A stretch of DNA of 64,000 nt from Mycobacterium rhizamassiliense (GCF_900157375.1 NZ_LT721901.1:5351685-5415684); one strand, 5' to 3'. Positions 36,812 to 46,796 are shown, counted from the first letter of the stretch. Program-made: numbers and translations. Notes: generated by a model from the letters alone, not told the origin.

Positions 36812-39508
36812 TCAACCGACCCGCGCTATCTCCGCGCGTACCGCCTCAAGCGCCGCGTCGATGCCGGTCGGATTCTTTCCTGAGCCTTGCGCCAGGTCGG
36901 GCTTGCCGCCGCCGCGGCCGTCGACCGCCTGCGCGAGCTGTTTGACCAGGTCATTGGCGCGCAGACCGAGATCTTGGGCGGCCGGGTTGGCGGCGACCGC
37001 ATAGGGGACGGTGTCGCCCTCCCCCTCGGCGATCAGCGCGACCACCGCCGGGTCGCTGCCCAACTTGCCGCGAATGTCGCCGACCAGCGAGCGCAGGTCG
37101 GCCGCCGTCGTTCCGCCCGACATCCGCTGCGCCACCACTCGGACGTTACCGATGCGCTCGGCGCCGGTGGCCGCATTGGCCGCCGCGGCCCGCGCGCCGG
37201 CCTGCCGCGAACGTTCCAGTTCCTTCTCCGCCGCCTTCAGCCGCTCGACGAGATTGGCCACCCGGGCCGGCACCTCGTCGGACGGCACCTTCAGCGACGA
37301 CGCGAGCCCGGCCATCAGCGCCCGCTCCTTGGCCAGGTGCCGGAACGAGTCCAGGCCGACGTAGGCCTCGACCCGGCGCACGCCGGAGCCGATCGAGGAT
37401 TCGCCCAGGACGGTCACCGGGCCGATCTGCGCGGAGTTGTGCACGTGGGTTCCGCCGCAGAGCTCCAACGAGAACGGCCCACCGATCTCCACCACCCGGA
37501 CCTCGTCGGGGTAGGCCTCGCCGAACAGCGCCATCGCCCCCATCGCCTTGGCCTTTTCCAGCTTCTCGTTGAAGGTGTGCACCTCGAAGTCGGCCTGCAC
37601 CGCCTCGTTGGTCACCTCTTCGATCTGGGTGCGCTGATCTTCGCTCAGCGGCCCCTGCCAGTTGAAGTCGAAGCGCAGGTAACCCGGGCGGTTCAGCGAG
37701 CCGGCCTGTACGGCGTTGGGCCCCAGCACTTGTCGCAGCGCCGCGTGCACCATGTGCGTGCCGGAGTGCCCCTGCGTGGCGCCCTTGCGCCAGCCCGCGT
37801 CCACCGCCGCGACCACGGAGTCGCCCTCCACGAATTCGCCGGACTCGACGCTAACCCGGTGCACCCAAAGGGTTTTGGCGATCTTCTGCACATCGGTGAC
37901 CGCGGCCCGCGCGCTTTCGCCGGCGCCGGTCCCGCTGATGGTCCCGACGTCGGCGATCTGCCCGCCCGACTCGGCGTACAGCGGCGTACGGTCCAGCACC
38001 AGTTCCACGCGATCGGCGCCGACGCCCTCGGCGTGCGAGACCACCGGGACCCGCCTGCCGTCCACGAAGATGCCCAGAATCCTTGCCTCGGAGGTCAACT
38101 CGTCGAAGCCGGTGAATTCGGTCGGGCCCGCGTCGACCAGCTCGCGGTAGGCGGTCAGGTCGGCGTGCGCGTGCTTGCGCGCGGCGGCGTCGGCCTTGGC
38201 GCGGCTGCGCTGTTCGGCCATCAATTCGCGGAAGCCCGCCTCGTCGACCGTCAGGCCGGCCTCGCCGGCCATTTCCAGTGTGAGCTCGATCGGGAACCCG
38301 TAGGTGTCGTGCAGCGTGAACGCGTCCGGCCCGGACACCGCCTTGGCGCCGGACGCCTTCGTCGCATCGGCCACCTCGTCGAACAGCTTCGAGCCGGACG
38401 CCAGCGTGCGGTTGAACGCGGTCTCCTCGGCGACCGCGATGCGCCGGATCCGGTCGAAGTCGTTGACCAGCTCGGGATACGACGGCCCCATCGCGTCGCG
38501 CACGGTGGTCATCAGGTCGCCGACGATGGGCTCCTCGATGCCCAGCAGCTTGGCCGAGCGGATCACCCGGCGCAGCAGCCGGCGCAGCACGTAGCCGCGG
38601 CCATCGTTGCCCGGGCTGACGCCGTCGCCGATCAGGATCGCCGCGGTGCGGCTGTGGTCGGCGATGACGCGGTAGCGCACGTCGTCGGCGTGATTGCCGG
38701 TGTCGTAGCCGCGCGGCGCGCGGGCTGCCACCACGTCGATGACCGGTCGCAGCAGGTCGGTCTCGTACACGTTGTGCACGCCCTGCAGGATGAATGCGAC
38801 CCGTTCCACGCCCATGCCGGTGTCGATGTTCTTGCGCGGCAACGGCCCCAGTATTTCGAAGTCTTCCTTGCCGGTTCCCTCGCCGCGCTCGTTCTGCATG
38901 AACACGAGGTTCCAGATCTCGATGTAGCGGTCCTCGTTGACCACGGGGCCGCCCTCGACGCCGAACTCCGGCCCGCGGTCGTAGTAGATCTCCGACGACG
39001 GACCGCACGGGCCGGGGATGCCCATCGACCAGTAGTTGTCGGCCATGCCGCGGCGCTGGATTCGCTCGACCGGCAGGCCGGCGATCTCCTGCCACAGCTG
39101 CGCGGCCTCGTCGTCGTCGAGATAGACGGTGGCCCAAAGCTTTTCGGGATTCAGGCCGTATCCGCCCTCAGAGACGCTGTTGGTCAGCAAGTCCCACGCC
39201 AGCGCGATGGCCTCGCGCTTGAAGTAGTCGCCGAACGAGAAGTTGCCCGCCATCTGGAAGAAGGTGTTGTGCCGGGTGGTGATGCCCACCTCGTCGATAT
39301 CCGGCGTGCGGATGCACTTCTGGATGCTGGTGGCCGTGGCATACGGCGGGGTGCGCTGGCCGAGAAAGAACGGGACGAACTGCACCATGCCGGCATTGAC
39401 GAACAGGAGGTTGGGGTCGTCGAGGATCACCGATGCGCTCGGCACCTCGGTGTGTCCCGCCTTCACGAAGTGATCAAGGAACCTCTTCCTGATCTCGTGT
39501 GTCTGCAC
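36812..39508 (-). CDS. alaS: alanyl-tRNA synthetase
   Basis: Charges tRNA-Ala and clears mischarged Ser/Gly-tRNA. The 898-residue protein has the class II core with RKRFLDHFVKAGH, MVQFVPFFLG and the TRHNTFFQMAGNFSFGDYFKREAI motif 2. The editing site is HSGTHMVHAAL with the second half LELCGGTHVHN, and the C-terminal domain ends in DGRGGGKPDLAQGSG. The start is a GTG at 39506-39508 (VQTHEIRKRF) with a GGAAAGAG ribosome site. Long open frames on the opposite strand are shadows. Confidence 0.97.
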   Translation of the reverse strand: MQTHEIRKRFLDHFVKAGHTEVPSASVILDDPNLLFVNAGMVQFVPFFLGQRTPPYATATSIQKCIRTPDIDEVGITTRHNTFFQMAGNFSFGDYFKREAIALAWDLLTNSVSEGGYGLNPEKLWATVYLDDDEAAQLWQEIAGLPVERIQRRGMADNYWSMGIPGPCGPSSEIYYDRGPEFGVEGGPVVNEDRYIEIWNLVFMQNERGEGTGKEDFEILGPLPRKNIDTGMGVERVAFILQGVHNVYETDLLRPVIDVVAARAPRGYDTGNHADDVRYRVIADHSRTAAILIGDGVSPGNDGRGYVLRRLLRRVIRSAKLLGIEEPIVGDLMTTVRDAMGPSYPELVNDFDRIRRIAVAEETAFNRTLASGSKLFDEVADATKASGAKAVSGPDAFTLHDTYGFPIELTLEMAGEAGLTVDEAGFRELMAEQRSRAKADAAARKHAHADLTAYRELVDAGPTEFTGFDELTSEARILGIFVDGRRVPVVSHAEGVGADRVELVLDRTPLYAESGGQIADVGTISGTGAGESARAAVTDVQKIAKTLWVHRVSVESGEFVEGDSVVAAVDAGWRKGATQGHSGTHMVHAALRQVLGPNAVQAGSLNRPGYLRFDFNWQGPLSEDQRTQIEEVTNEAVQADFEVHTFNEKLEKAKAMGAMALFGEAYPDEVRVVEIGGPFSLELCGGTHVHNSAQIGPVTVLGESSIGSGVRRVEAYVGLDSFRHLAKERALMAGLASSLKVPSDEVPARVANLVERLKAAEKELERSRQAGARAAAANAATGAERIGNVRVVAQRMSGGTTAADLRSLVGDIRGKLGSDPAVVALIAEGEGDTVPYAVAANPAAQDLGLRANDLVKQLAQAVDGRGGGKPDLAQGSGKNPTGIDAALEAVRAEIARVG

Positions 39509-39617
39509 TCTTTCCGCTTCTTCCTGTTCCCTGATTCGCTGGGCTTTTGGGAGGTCGTCTAACGACTTATCCCGACCGCACACAGTACCGGCCCGGCAGC
39601 GGTCGGTTGCCTGGCCG

Positions 39618-40019
39618 CTAGCCTCCCAGAAAGCTCAATCGCACCGAACGCCGTGGGTTGTCCCGGTTGAGATCGACCAGCACGATGCTTTGCCAGGTGC
39701 CCAGCTGGGGCTCGCCGGACGCCACCGGCACCGTCACCGACGGCGCCACGATCGCCGGCAGCACGTGGTCGGCGCCGTGGCCCTCGGAGCCGTGCGAATG
39801 GCGATACCGCTCGTCGCGCGGCAACAGCCGCTCCAGCGTGTCCACCAGGTCGTCGTCGGAGCCGGCACCGGTCTCGATGATGGCCACCCCGGCCGTCGCG
39901 TGCGGGACGAAGACGTTGCACAGGCCGTCGCCGAAGGAGAAGCAAAACCTGCGCACCGCATCGGTGAGATCGACGATGCGGCGACTCGCGGTGTCGACTT
40001 CCAGCACATCGGTCTGCAT
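39618..40019 (-). CDS. YjbQ/secondary thiamine-phosphate synthase family protein (Rv2556c-type)
   Basis: A 133-residue UPF0047-family protein. Features are FVPHATAGVAIIETG, DHVLPAIVAPSVTVPV and GTWQSIVLVDLNRDNPRR, where His and Asp residues form a putative metal site. Some relatives have weak thiamine-phosphate synthase activity, but the in vivo role is unsettled. The ATG at 40017-40019 gives the expected length. It lies upstream of alaS with a 109 bp gap and is divergent from the Rv2557-type gene. Confidence 0.87.
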   Translation of the reverse strand: MQTDVLEVDTASRRIVDLTDAVRRFCFSFGDGLCNVFVPHATAGVAIIETGAGSDDDLVDTLERLLPRDERYRHSHGSEGHGADHVLPAIVAPSVTVPVASGEPQLGTWQSIVLVDLNRDNPRRSVRLSFLGG

Positions 40020-40157
40020 CCGCTCAAGCCTACGGGCGAGCCCGGCCGACCAACCAATTGTTTGTGAGCGCAGCCACAGCCGGGGCGAGGCGGAAGACAC
40101 GCCGACAGACACCGAAGAGGCCATTGCCAGCGGTAGTCGCTAGGAGGAAGGTAACCG

Positions 40158-40196
40158 GTGGGACCGGTGGCGCCGCCGGGGGCGCTGCCCCGCTGA
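40158..40196 (+). CDS. possible 12-codon leader peptide ahead of the Rv2557-type gene
   Basis: A tiny frame GTG-to-TGA encoding VGPVAPPGALPR. It is notable because AGGAGGAAGG, a very strong Shine-Dalgarno, sits 7 bases before its GTG, stronger than the site of the following gene, whose start is 15 bp after its stop. The product is proline-rich, which could slow ribosomes. It may instead mark a mis-set start or be chance. Confidence 0.35.
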   Translation: MGPVAPPGALPR

Positions 40197-40211
40197 AGTT
40201 AGGGGTCCATC

Positions 40212-40835
40212 GTGTATGCACGTTCTTTCACCGTCGCGGGTCAACCCTTATCGGTCGACATCGGAATCGCCCACGTTCGCGATGTCGTCATACCCGCCAT
40301 GCAGGAGATCGACGGCTATGTCGGGCTGTCGCTGATGGTCGACCGGCCAACCGGCCGGGCCATCGTCACCAGCTCCTGGGAGTCCATCAAGTCGATGCGC
40401 TCGAGCGCCGAGAGAGTGGCGATCATCCGTGACCACGTCGCGTTGATGTTCGACGGCAGCGCGAGCGTCGAGGAATGGAACATCGCCCTGCTGCACCGCC
40501 GCCACCGGGCGCACGAGGGAGCCTGTGTGCGGGCGACCTGGCTCAAGGTGGTGCCGGATCTGCTCGACCGGTCGCTGGAGTTCTATCGGGCGTCGGTGCT
40601 CGCGGAGATGGAGCAGCTCGACGGGTTCTGCAGCGCCAGCCTGCTGGTCGACCACCCGGCAAGCCGCCGCGCGGTGTCGTGCTCGACGTTCGACAGCATG
40701 GACGCGATGGCGCTGAACCGCGACCGCGCCACCGAACTGCGCAGCAGGCGGGCGCGCGAGCTGGGCGCCGAGATCGTCGACGTGGCCGAGTTCGAGCTGT
40801 CGATCGCCCAGCTGAGGGTGCCCGAGCTGGTCTGA
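40212..40835 (+). CDS. tandem ABM-like domain protein (Rv2557/Rv2558-type)
   Basis: A 207-residue protein with two copies of a ferredoxin-like alpha+beta barrel half: the first (about 1-95) contains IPAMQEIDGYVGLSLMVDRPTGRAIVTSSW and the second (about 105-200) VLAEMEQLDGFCSASLLVDHPASRRAVSCSTF. The two halves are clearly duplicated. M. tuberculosis has two paralogues here, Rv2557 and Rv2558, reported as starvation-linked; this window has one. Start GTG at 40212-40214. No catalytic residues are evident. Confidence 0.85.
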   Translation: MYARSFTVAGQPLSVDIGIAHVRDVVIPAMQEIDGYVGLSLMVDRPTGRAIVTSSWESIKSMRSSAERVAIIRDHVALMFDGSASVEEWNIALLHRRHRAHEGACVRATWLKVVPDLLDRSLEFYRASVLAEMEQLDGFCSASLLVDHPASRRAVSCSTFDSMDAMALNRDRATELRSRRARELGAEIVDVAEFELSIAQLRVPELV

Positions 40836-40845
40836 CTTTCGCCGG

Positions 40846-42192
40846 CTAGCCGCGATTGCGGCGGATGATGGCCCGCAGCCGGTCCAGCCGGCCCACGATG
40901 TCGCGCTCGAAGCCGCGGCCGGTGGGCTGATAGTAGTCGACGCCGACCAGCTCGTCCGGCGGATATTGTTGCGCCGCAACACCATCCGGCTGGTCGTGCG
41001 AATACTTGTAGCCCTGCGCATTGCCCAGGGCGGCGGCGCCGGAGTAGTGCCCGTCGCGCAGATGGGCCGGCACCAGGCCGGCCTTGCCCGCCTTGATGTC
41101 GTTCATCGCCGCGCCCAGCGCGGTGGTGACGGCGTTCGACTTCGGCGCGGTGGCCAGATAGATCGTGCAGTGCGCCAACGTGAGCTGCGCCTCGGGCATG
41201 CCGATGAGTGCGACCGTCTGCGCCGCGGCGACGGCGACCTGTAGCGCCACCGGGTCGGCCATCCCGATGTCCTCGCTGGCGAGGATCATCAGCCGGCGCG
41301 CGAGGAAGCGCGGGTCCTCCCCGGCGACCAGCATGCGGGCCAGGTAGTGCAGCGCGGCGTCGACGTCGGAGCCGCGCACCGACTTGATGAAGGCGCTGAT
41401 GACGTCGTAGTGCTGGTCGCCGTCGCGGTCGTAGCGCACCGCCGCCTTGTCGAGGGACTGCTCGATGGTCTCGACGGTGACGGTCTCGCCCGCCTCGGCG
41501 GCCACCTCGAGCGCGGTCAGCGCGCGACGGGCGTCGCCCGCGGCGAGCGCAACGATCAGTTCGATCGCCTCGGCGGTGACCTCCACCCGCCCGCCCAGGC
41601 CGCGCGGGTCGTCGACCGCTCGGCTCACGACGGTGCGAATGGCGTCGGCGGTCAGCGGCTGCAGCTGCAGGATCAACGACCGGGACAGCAGCGGCGCCAC
41701 CACCGAGAACGACGGGTTCTCGGTGGTGGCGGCGACGAGCAGCACCACCCGGTTCTCGACGGCCGACAGCAGCGCGTCCTGCTGGGTCTTGGAGAACCGG
41801 TGCACCTCGTCGATGAACAACACGGTCTGTTCGCCGTGCGCGGCGGCCCGGCGCGCGACATCGATGACGGCGCGGACCTCTTTGACGCCCGCCGACAGCG
41901 CCGAGAGCGCCTCGAAGCGACGCCCGGTGGCCTGCGAGATCAAGGACGCCAGCGTCGTCTTCCCGGTGCCGGGCGGCCCGTACAGGATGACCGACGCCGC
42001 ACCCGACCCCTCGACCAGCCGGCGCAGCGGCGACCCGGGACCCAGCAGGTGGTCCTGCCCGACGACCTCGTCCAGCGAAGCCGGACGCATCCGGACCGCC
42101 AGCGGGGCACCCGCCGACACGCCCAGATCGCCGCCGGCGGTTTGCGGTGCACCGGGCACGTCGAACAGGCCGTCGGACACGACTTCAGGCAT
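40846..42192 (-). CDS. rarA: replication-associated recombination protein RarA (MgsA)
   Basis: AAA+ ATPase related to clamp-loader and RuvB proteins that acts at stalled forks. The 448-residue protein has Walker A GPPGTGKTT (72-80), Walker B LFIDEVHRF, sensor 1 AATTENPSF, the arginine finger region LLSRSLIL and the C-terminal tetramerisation part DIKAGKAGLVPAHLRDGHY. The ATG at 42190-42192 (MPEVVSDGLFDVP) matches the H37Rv form; the 44 codons open upstream are not conserved. Its 3' end nearly meets the Rv2557-type gene (convergent, 10 bp). Confidence 0.95.
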   Translation of the reverse strand: MPEVVSDGLFDVPGAPQTAGGDLGVSAGAPLAVRMRPASLDEVVGQDHLLGPGSPLRRLVEGSGAASVILYGPPGTGKTTLASLISQATGRRFEALSALSAGVKEVRAVIDVARRAAAHGEQTVLFIDEVHRFSKTQQDALLSAVENRVVLLVAATTENPSFSVVAPLLSRSLILQLQPLTADAIRTVVSRAVDDPRGLGGRVEVTAEAIELIVALAAGDARRALTALEVAAEAGETVTVETIEQSLDKAAVRYDRDGDQHYDVISAFIKSVRGSDVDAALHYLARMLVAGEDPRFLARRLMILASEDIGMADPVALQVAVAAAQTVALIGMPEAQLTLAHCTIYLATAPKSNAVTTALGAAMNDIKAGKAGLVPAHLRDGHYSGAAALGNAQGYKYSHDQPDGVAAQQYPPDELVGVDYYQPTGRGFERDIVGRLDRLRAIIRRNRG

Positions 42193-42347
42193 ACCACGCC
42201 CGCGTCGAGCGAGGGCGCACCCAGCTGCGCGATCCGCCGGCGGCAGCCACCAATCCGCGCGCCCAGGCCCGGGATTTGCTAAGTTCCGGTTTGCCAAGTT
42301 CCGAGCGCGTGCCGATCGAGTCAATCCGACAGCAAATTAGGACGGAC

Positions 42348-43329
42348 ATGAGCCAGCCCCCAGAGCATCCCGGCAATCCCGTCGATCCCCAGGGCGAGAA
42401 CCAGAACCCTCCGGGCTACCCGCCACCGCCGAGCTATGACCCGCCGCCGCCCGGTTACGAGGCGCCGGGCCGGCACGCCGCGCCGCCGCCGGGATACGGC
42501 CCGCCACCCGGCCAGCCCGGAAGCCCGCCGCCGCCCAACTATCCACTCGCAGCCCGGATACGGCCTGCAGCCCACCAGGTCCAAGTTCAACGTCGGCGAG
42601 GCGGTGAGCTGGTCGTGGGCCAAGTTCATGCAGAACAGCACGGCCCTCGTCGTGCCGGTCATCGGCTACCTGGTGGCGGTCGGCGTGCTCGTCGGCGTCA
42701 TCATCGGCCTGGCCAGCAGCCTGTCGAGCACCTCGACCACCACGGTCGTCGACAGCTATGGCATCAGTAGCGAGCAGACCGACGTGTCGATCGGCGCCGG
42801 TGGCGTCATCGCGATCGTGATCGGCTACATCGTGGTGTTCGCGATCCTGATCTACCTGCATGCCGCGATCGTCAGCGGCACGCTGGACATCGCCGACGGC
42901 AAGCCGGTGACCATCGCGACGTTCTTCCGGCCACGCAATCTGGTCGGGGTCATCCTCACCGCGCTGCTGACGGCGGTTGCCACCGTGGTCCTGACGGCGA
43001 TCTGCATCATCCCGGGAATCATGTTCGGCTTCCTTGCCATGTTCGCCATCCACTTCGTGGTCGACCGCTCGCAGTCGCCCATCGACGCCATCAAGAGCAG
43101 CATCGCGACGACGCGGTCGGACGTCGGCGGCAGCCTGCTGTCCTGGCTGGTGCAGTACGCGGCGATGTTGGTCGGCGAACTCGCCTGTCTGATAGGGCTT
43201 TTCGTCGGCTTCCCGGTGGCCATCCTGCTGCAGACCTACACCTACCGGAAGCTCTCGGGCGGCGACGTCGTCCCCGTCGAGCAGCCCGGCGCCCCGGCCG
43301 GTCCACCACCGGGACCGCAGTTCGCATAA
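42348..43329 (+). pseudogene. proline/glycine-rich membrane protein (Rv2560-type), frameshifted
   Basis: The ATG at 42348 with AGGACGG upstream opens a Pro/Gly/Tyr-rich N-terminus (MSQPPEHPGNP... with repeats of PPPGY). Near 42540-42549 the reading must move one base forward to continue as QPGYGLQPTRSKFNVGEAVSWSW and a membrane domain of about 240 residues with five or so helices ending PPPGPQFA at 43329. The first frame continues only as unrelated basic sequence to 42770; the second frame alone lacks a credible start. Either the gene is disrupted or the sequence has a one-base error. The intact homologue Rv2560 is annotated as a proline- and glycine-rich membrane protein of unknown function. 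Confidence 0.75.
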
Positions 43330-43454
43330 CGTCGCCTCGCGGGGCTTCGCCTGACGGCGGGGCCCCGCGGTCTTGCGTTCGGCGAGGCTTGCGCCGGCGC
43401 CGTCGCACGGCGGCGGGCTGCGACCTGCTGCGGCTTGTGATGAGATCAACTTGT

Positions 43455-46400
43455 ATGAGCATCAAAGTCGCGCTGGAGCACCGCACCAGCTACACCTTTG
43501 ACCGGCTGGTGCAGGTCCATCCGCACGTCGTGCGGCTTCGCCCGGCGCCCCATTCGCGCACGCCCATCGACGCCTATTCCCTGCGCATCGAGCCGGCCGA
43601 GCACTTCATCAACTGGCAACAGGACGCGCTGGGCAACTTCCTTGCCCGCCTTGTGTTTCCGAACCCCACGCGCGAACTGACGATCACCGTCGGACTCATC
43701 GCCGACCTCAAGGTGATCAACCCGTTCGACTTCTTCATCGAGGATTGGGCCGAGAGATGGCCCGGCACGTTGGGGTGGAGCTACCCGAAAGGGCTCTTCG
43801 ACGACCTCAAGGGATACCTGCGGCCGGTCGACGAGACCATCGAGGGGTCGGGACCGGGGGAACTCGTCCTGGACTGGGTCCGCGATTTCTCGATACCCGA
43901 CGGCACGCGCACCATCGACTTCCTCGTCACGCTCAATCACGCGGTCAACGCCGACGTCGCCTACAGCCTCCGGATGGAACCCGGTGTGCAAACACCGGAT
44001 TTCACGCTGCGCACCGGCGTCGGCTCGTGTCGCGATTCGGCGTGGCTGCTGGTGTCGATCCTGCGTCAGTTCGGTCTGGCCGCCCGGTTCGTCTCCGGCT
44101 ACCTGGTGCAGCTGGCCTCCGACGTGACAGCGCTCGACGGGCCGTCGGGGCCGGCGGCGGACTTCACCGACCTGCACGCGTGGACCGAGGTGTACATCCC
44201 GGGCGCGGGCTGGATCGGGATGGATCCGACGTCGGGGCTGTTCGCCGGCGAGGGACACATCCCCCTGGCCGCCACCGCGCACCCGGCGGGCGCGGCACCC
44301 ATCAGCGGCAGCACCGGGGTCTGCGTCACGACCCTGGAGTTCTCCAACACCGTGACGCGGATCCACGAGGACCCGCGGGTCACGCTCCCCTACACCGACG
44401 AGGCGTGGCGGACGATCTGCGCGGTCGGCGACCGCGTCGACGAGCGGTTGCGCGGCGGCGACGTCCGGCTCACCGTCGGCGGCGAGCCGACATTCGTATC
44501 GGTGGACAACCAGGTCGACGAGGAATGGACCACCGCGGCCGACGGGCCACACAAGCGCGAGCGGGCATCCGATCTGGCCGCCCGGCTGAAGTCGGCGTGG
44601 GCGCCGCGGGGCCTGGTCCATCGCGGCCAAGGCAGGTGGTATCCCGGAGAGCCGTTGCCGCGCTGGCAGATTGCGCTCTACTGGCGCGCCGACGGGCTGG
44701 CGTTGTGGAGCGACGACGCGCTGCTGGCCGACCCATGGTCCGGCGAACCGGCGAGCCCGGCCACCGACGGCGAGGCCGCGTACAGATTGCTGGCCGGGAT
44801 CGCCGAGAGCCTGGGCCTGCCGCCGTCGCAAGTGCGGCCGGCCTACGAGGACCCGCTGTCGCGGCTGGCCGCCAAAGCCCTTCTTCCCCAAGGCAATCCT
44901 GTGGACCCAGGCGACGACCTGGGCCCCGAAAGCGGCCACGACACCCCGGCCGGTCGCGACGCGCTGCTGGCCCGCCTCGACGAATCCACCAGCACCCCGG
45001 CGGCATTCGTGCTGCCGCTGCACCGCCGCGACGACGACCTGGGCTGGGCCAGCGCGAATTGGCGGCTGCGCCGCGGCCGCATCGTGTTGGTCCAGGGCGA
45101 TTCACCGGCGGGCCTGCGGCTGCCACTGAAAGCGGTCAGCTGGCGACCGCCGCGCCCGTCATTCGACGTTGACCCGACGACGGTGACCGGCGCCCTGCCC
45201 GCCCGGCCCGATGACACGGACTCGGTGCTCGACGACGACGAGACGGCCCCGCCCACCGCGATGGTCGCCGAGGTGCGCAACGGGCTGCTGTACGTTTTCC
45301 TGCCGCCCACCGAGGCGCTCGAGCACTTCGTCGATCTCATCGGCCGCACGGAGGCCGCCGCGGCAAAAACCGCCTGTGCCGTGGTGATCGAGGGCTACGG
45401 CCCGCCGCCGGACCCGCGGCTGAGCTCGACAACGATCACCCCCGACCCCGGCGTCATCGAGGTCAACATCGCGCCCACTGCCAGTTTCGCCGAGCAGCGC
45501 GAGCTGCTGGAAACCCTCTACGAACAGGCCCGGCTGGCGCGCCTGGCGACGGAGTCGTTCGATGTCGACGGCACCCACGGTGGCACCGGCGGCGGCAACC
45601 ACATCACGCTGGGCGGCGCGACGCCGGCCGACTCGCCGCTGCTGCGCCGGCCGGATCTGCTGGTCTCGCTGCTGACCTACTGGCAACGGCATCCGTCGCT
45701 GTCCTACCTGTTCGCCGGGCGATTCGTCGGCACCACGTCGCAGGCGCCGCGGGTCGACGAGGGCCGGGCCGAGGCGCTGTACGAGCTCGAGATCGCCTTC
45801 GCCGAAATCGCCCGTCTGACTTCGTCTTCCGGGGATGCCAAACCCTGGGTGACCGACCGCGCGCTGCGGCATCTGCTCACCGACATCACCGGCAACACCC
45901 ATCGCGCCGAGTTCTGCATCGACAAGCTCTACAGCCCCGACAGCCCACGGGGCCGGCTGGGACTGCTGGAGCTGCGCGGTTTCGAGATGCCGCCACACCT
46001 GCGGATGGCGATGGTGCAGTCACTGCTGGTGCGCTCCCTGGTGGCGTGGTTCAGCGATGCTCCGTTGCGCGCCCCGCTGATTCGGCACGGTGCCAATCTT
46101 CACGGGCGATACCTGTTGCCGCACTTCCTGATTCACGACATTGCGGACGTCGCCGCGGACCTGCGCGGGCACGGCATCGCCTTCGAGACCAGCTGGCTGG
46201 ACCCGTTCACCGAATTCCGCTTCCCGCGCATCGGCACCGCCGTGTTCGACGGTGTGGAGATCGAGCTGCGCGGGGCCATCGAGCCGTGGAGCACCCTGGG
46301 CGAGGAATCCACCGCGACCGGTACCGCCCGCTACGTCGATTCGTCGGTGGAGCGCATCCAGATCCGGCTGATCGGCGCCGACCGGCACCGCTACGTGGTG

Positions 46401-46796
46401 ACGGTCAATGGCTACCCGGTGCCGTTGCTGGCCACCGACAATCCCGACATCCACGTGGGTGGCGTGCGCTACAAGGCCTGGCAGCCGCCCAGCGCGCTGC
46501 ACCCGAGCATCACCACCGACGTGCCCCTGCGGATCGAGCTGATCGACCTCACCAGCGGAACCTCGCGCGGCGGGTGCACGTACTACGTCGCGCATCCGGG
46601 CGGCATGGCCTACGACGAGCCGCCGGTCAACGCCGTTGCGGCCGAATCGCGCCGTGCACGGCGATTCGAGGCCACCGGCTTCACACCGGGCAAGCTCGAC
46701 CTCTCCGACATCCGGGAGAAGCAGGCCCGGATATTCACCGACATCGGCGCGCCGGGCATTCTCGACTTGCGGCGCGTGCGTACCGTGCAGCAGTAA
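43455..46796 (+). CDS. transglutaminase-like protein with DUF2126 (Rv2566-type)
   Basis: A 1113-residue cytoplasmic protein. Residues 1-290 are a bacterial transglutaminase-like cysteine protease fold with an N-terminal beta domain and the triad Cys192 (GVGSCRDSAW), His241 (DLHAWTEVY) and Asp257 (GMDPTSG). From about 335 onward is DUF2126, with GGEPTFVSVDN, the GGTGGGNH glycine cluster and HPSLSYLFAGRFVG. It is the first of a set with the ATP-grasp/alpha-E gene, whose ATG overlaps its stop (TAATG). Proposed role in the literature of this set: peptide or isopeptide ligation and hydrolysis; nothing here proves a substrate. The ATG at 43455 follows the weak site of a 125 bp gap. Confidence 0.88.
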   Translation: MSIKVALEHRTSYTFDRLVQVHPHVVRLRPAPHSRTPIDAYSLRIEPAEHFINWQQDALGNFLARLVFPNPTRELTITVGLIADLKVINPFDFFIEDWAERWPGTLGWSYPKGLFDDLKGYLRPVDETIEGSGPGELVLDWVRDFSIPDGTRTIDFLVTLNHAVNADVAYSLRMEPGVQTPDFTLRTGVGSCRDSAWLLVSILRQFGLAARFVSGYLVQLASDVTALDGPSGPAADFTDLHAWTEVYIPGAGWIGMDPTSGLFAGEGHIPLAATAHPAGAAPISGSTGVCVTTLEFSNTVTRIHEDPRVTLPYTDEAWRTICAVGDRVDERLRGGDVRLTVGGEPTFVSVDNQVDEEWTTAADGPHKRERASDLAARLKSAWAPRGLVHRGQGRWYPGEPLPRWQIALYWRADGLALWSDDALLADPWSGEPASPATDGEAAYRLLAGIAESLGLPPSQVRPAYEDPLSRLAAKALLPQGNPVDPGDDLGPESGHDTPAGRDALLARLDESTSTPAAFVLPLHRRDDDLGWASANWRLRRGRIVLVQGDSPAGLRLPLKAVSWRPPRPSFDVDPTTVTGALPARPDDTDSVLDDDETAPPTAMVAEVRNGLLYVFLPPTEALEHFVDLIGRTEAAAAKTACAVVIEGYGPPPDPRLSSTTITPDPGVIEVNIAPTASFAEQRELLETLYEQARLARLATESFDVDGTHGGTGGGNHITLGGATPADSPLLRRPDLLVSLLTYWQRHPSLSYLFAGRFVGTTSQAPRVDEGRAEALYELEIAFAEIARLTSSSGDAKPWVTDRALRHLLTDITGNTHRAEFCIDKLYSPDSPRGRLGLLELRGFEMPPHLRMAMVQSLLVRSLVAWFSDAPLRAPLIRHGANLHGRYLLPHFLIHDIADVAADLRGHGIAFETSWLDPFTEFRFPRIGTAVFDGVEIELRGAIEPWSTLGEESTATGTARYVDSSVERIQIRLIGADRHRYVVTVNGYPVPLLATDNPDIHVGGVRYKAWQPPSALHPSITTDVPLRIELIDLTSGTSRGGCTYYVAHPGGMAYDEPPVNAVAAESRRARRFEATGFTPGKLDLSDIREKQARIFTDIGAPGILDLRRVRTVQQ

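Noticed and set aside
36887..39562. Open frame of about 891 codons on the plus strand
   Set aside because: Antisense shadow of alaS.
42530..42560. Programmed ribosomal frameshift in the Rv2560-type gene
   Set aside because: No slippery heptamer or stop codon at the junction; a simple frameshift or sequence error is more likely.
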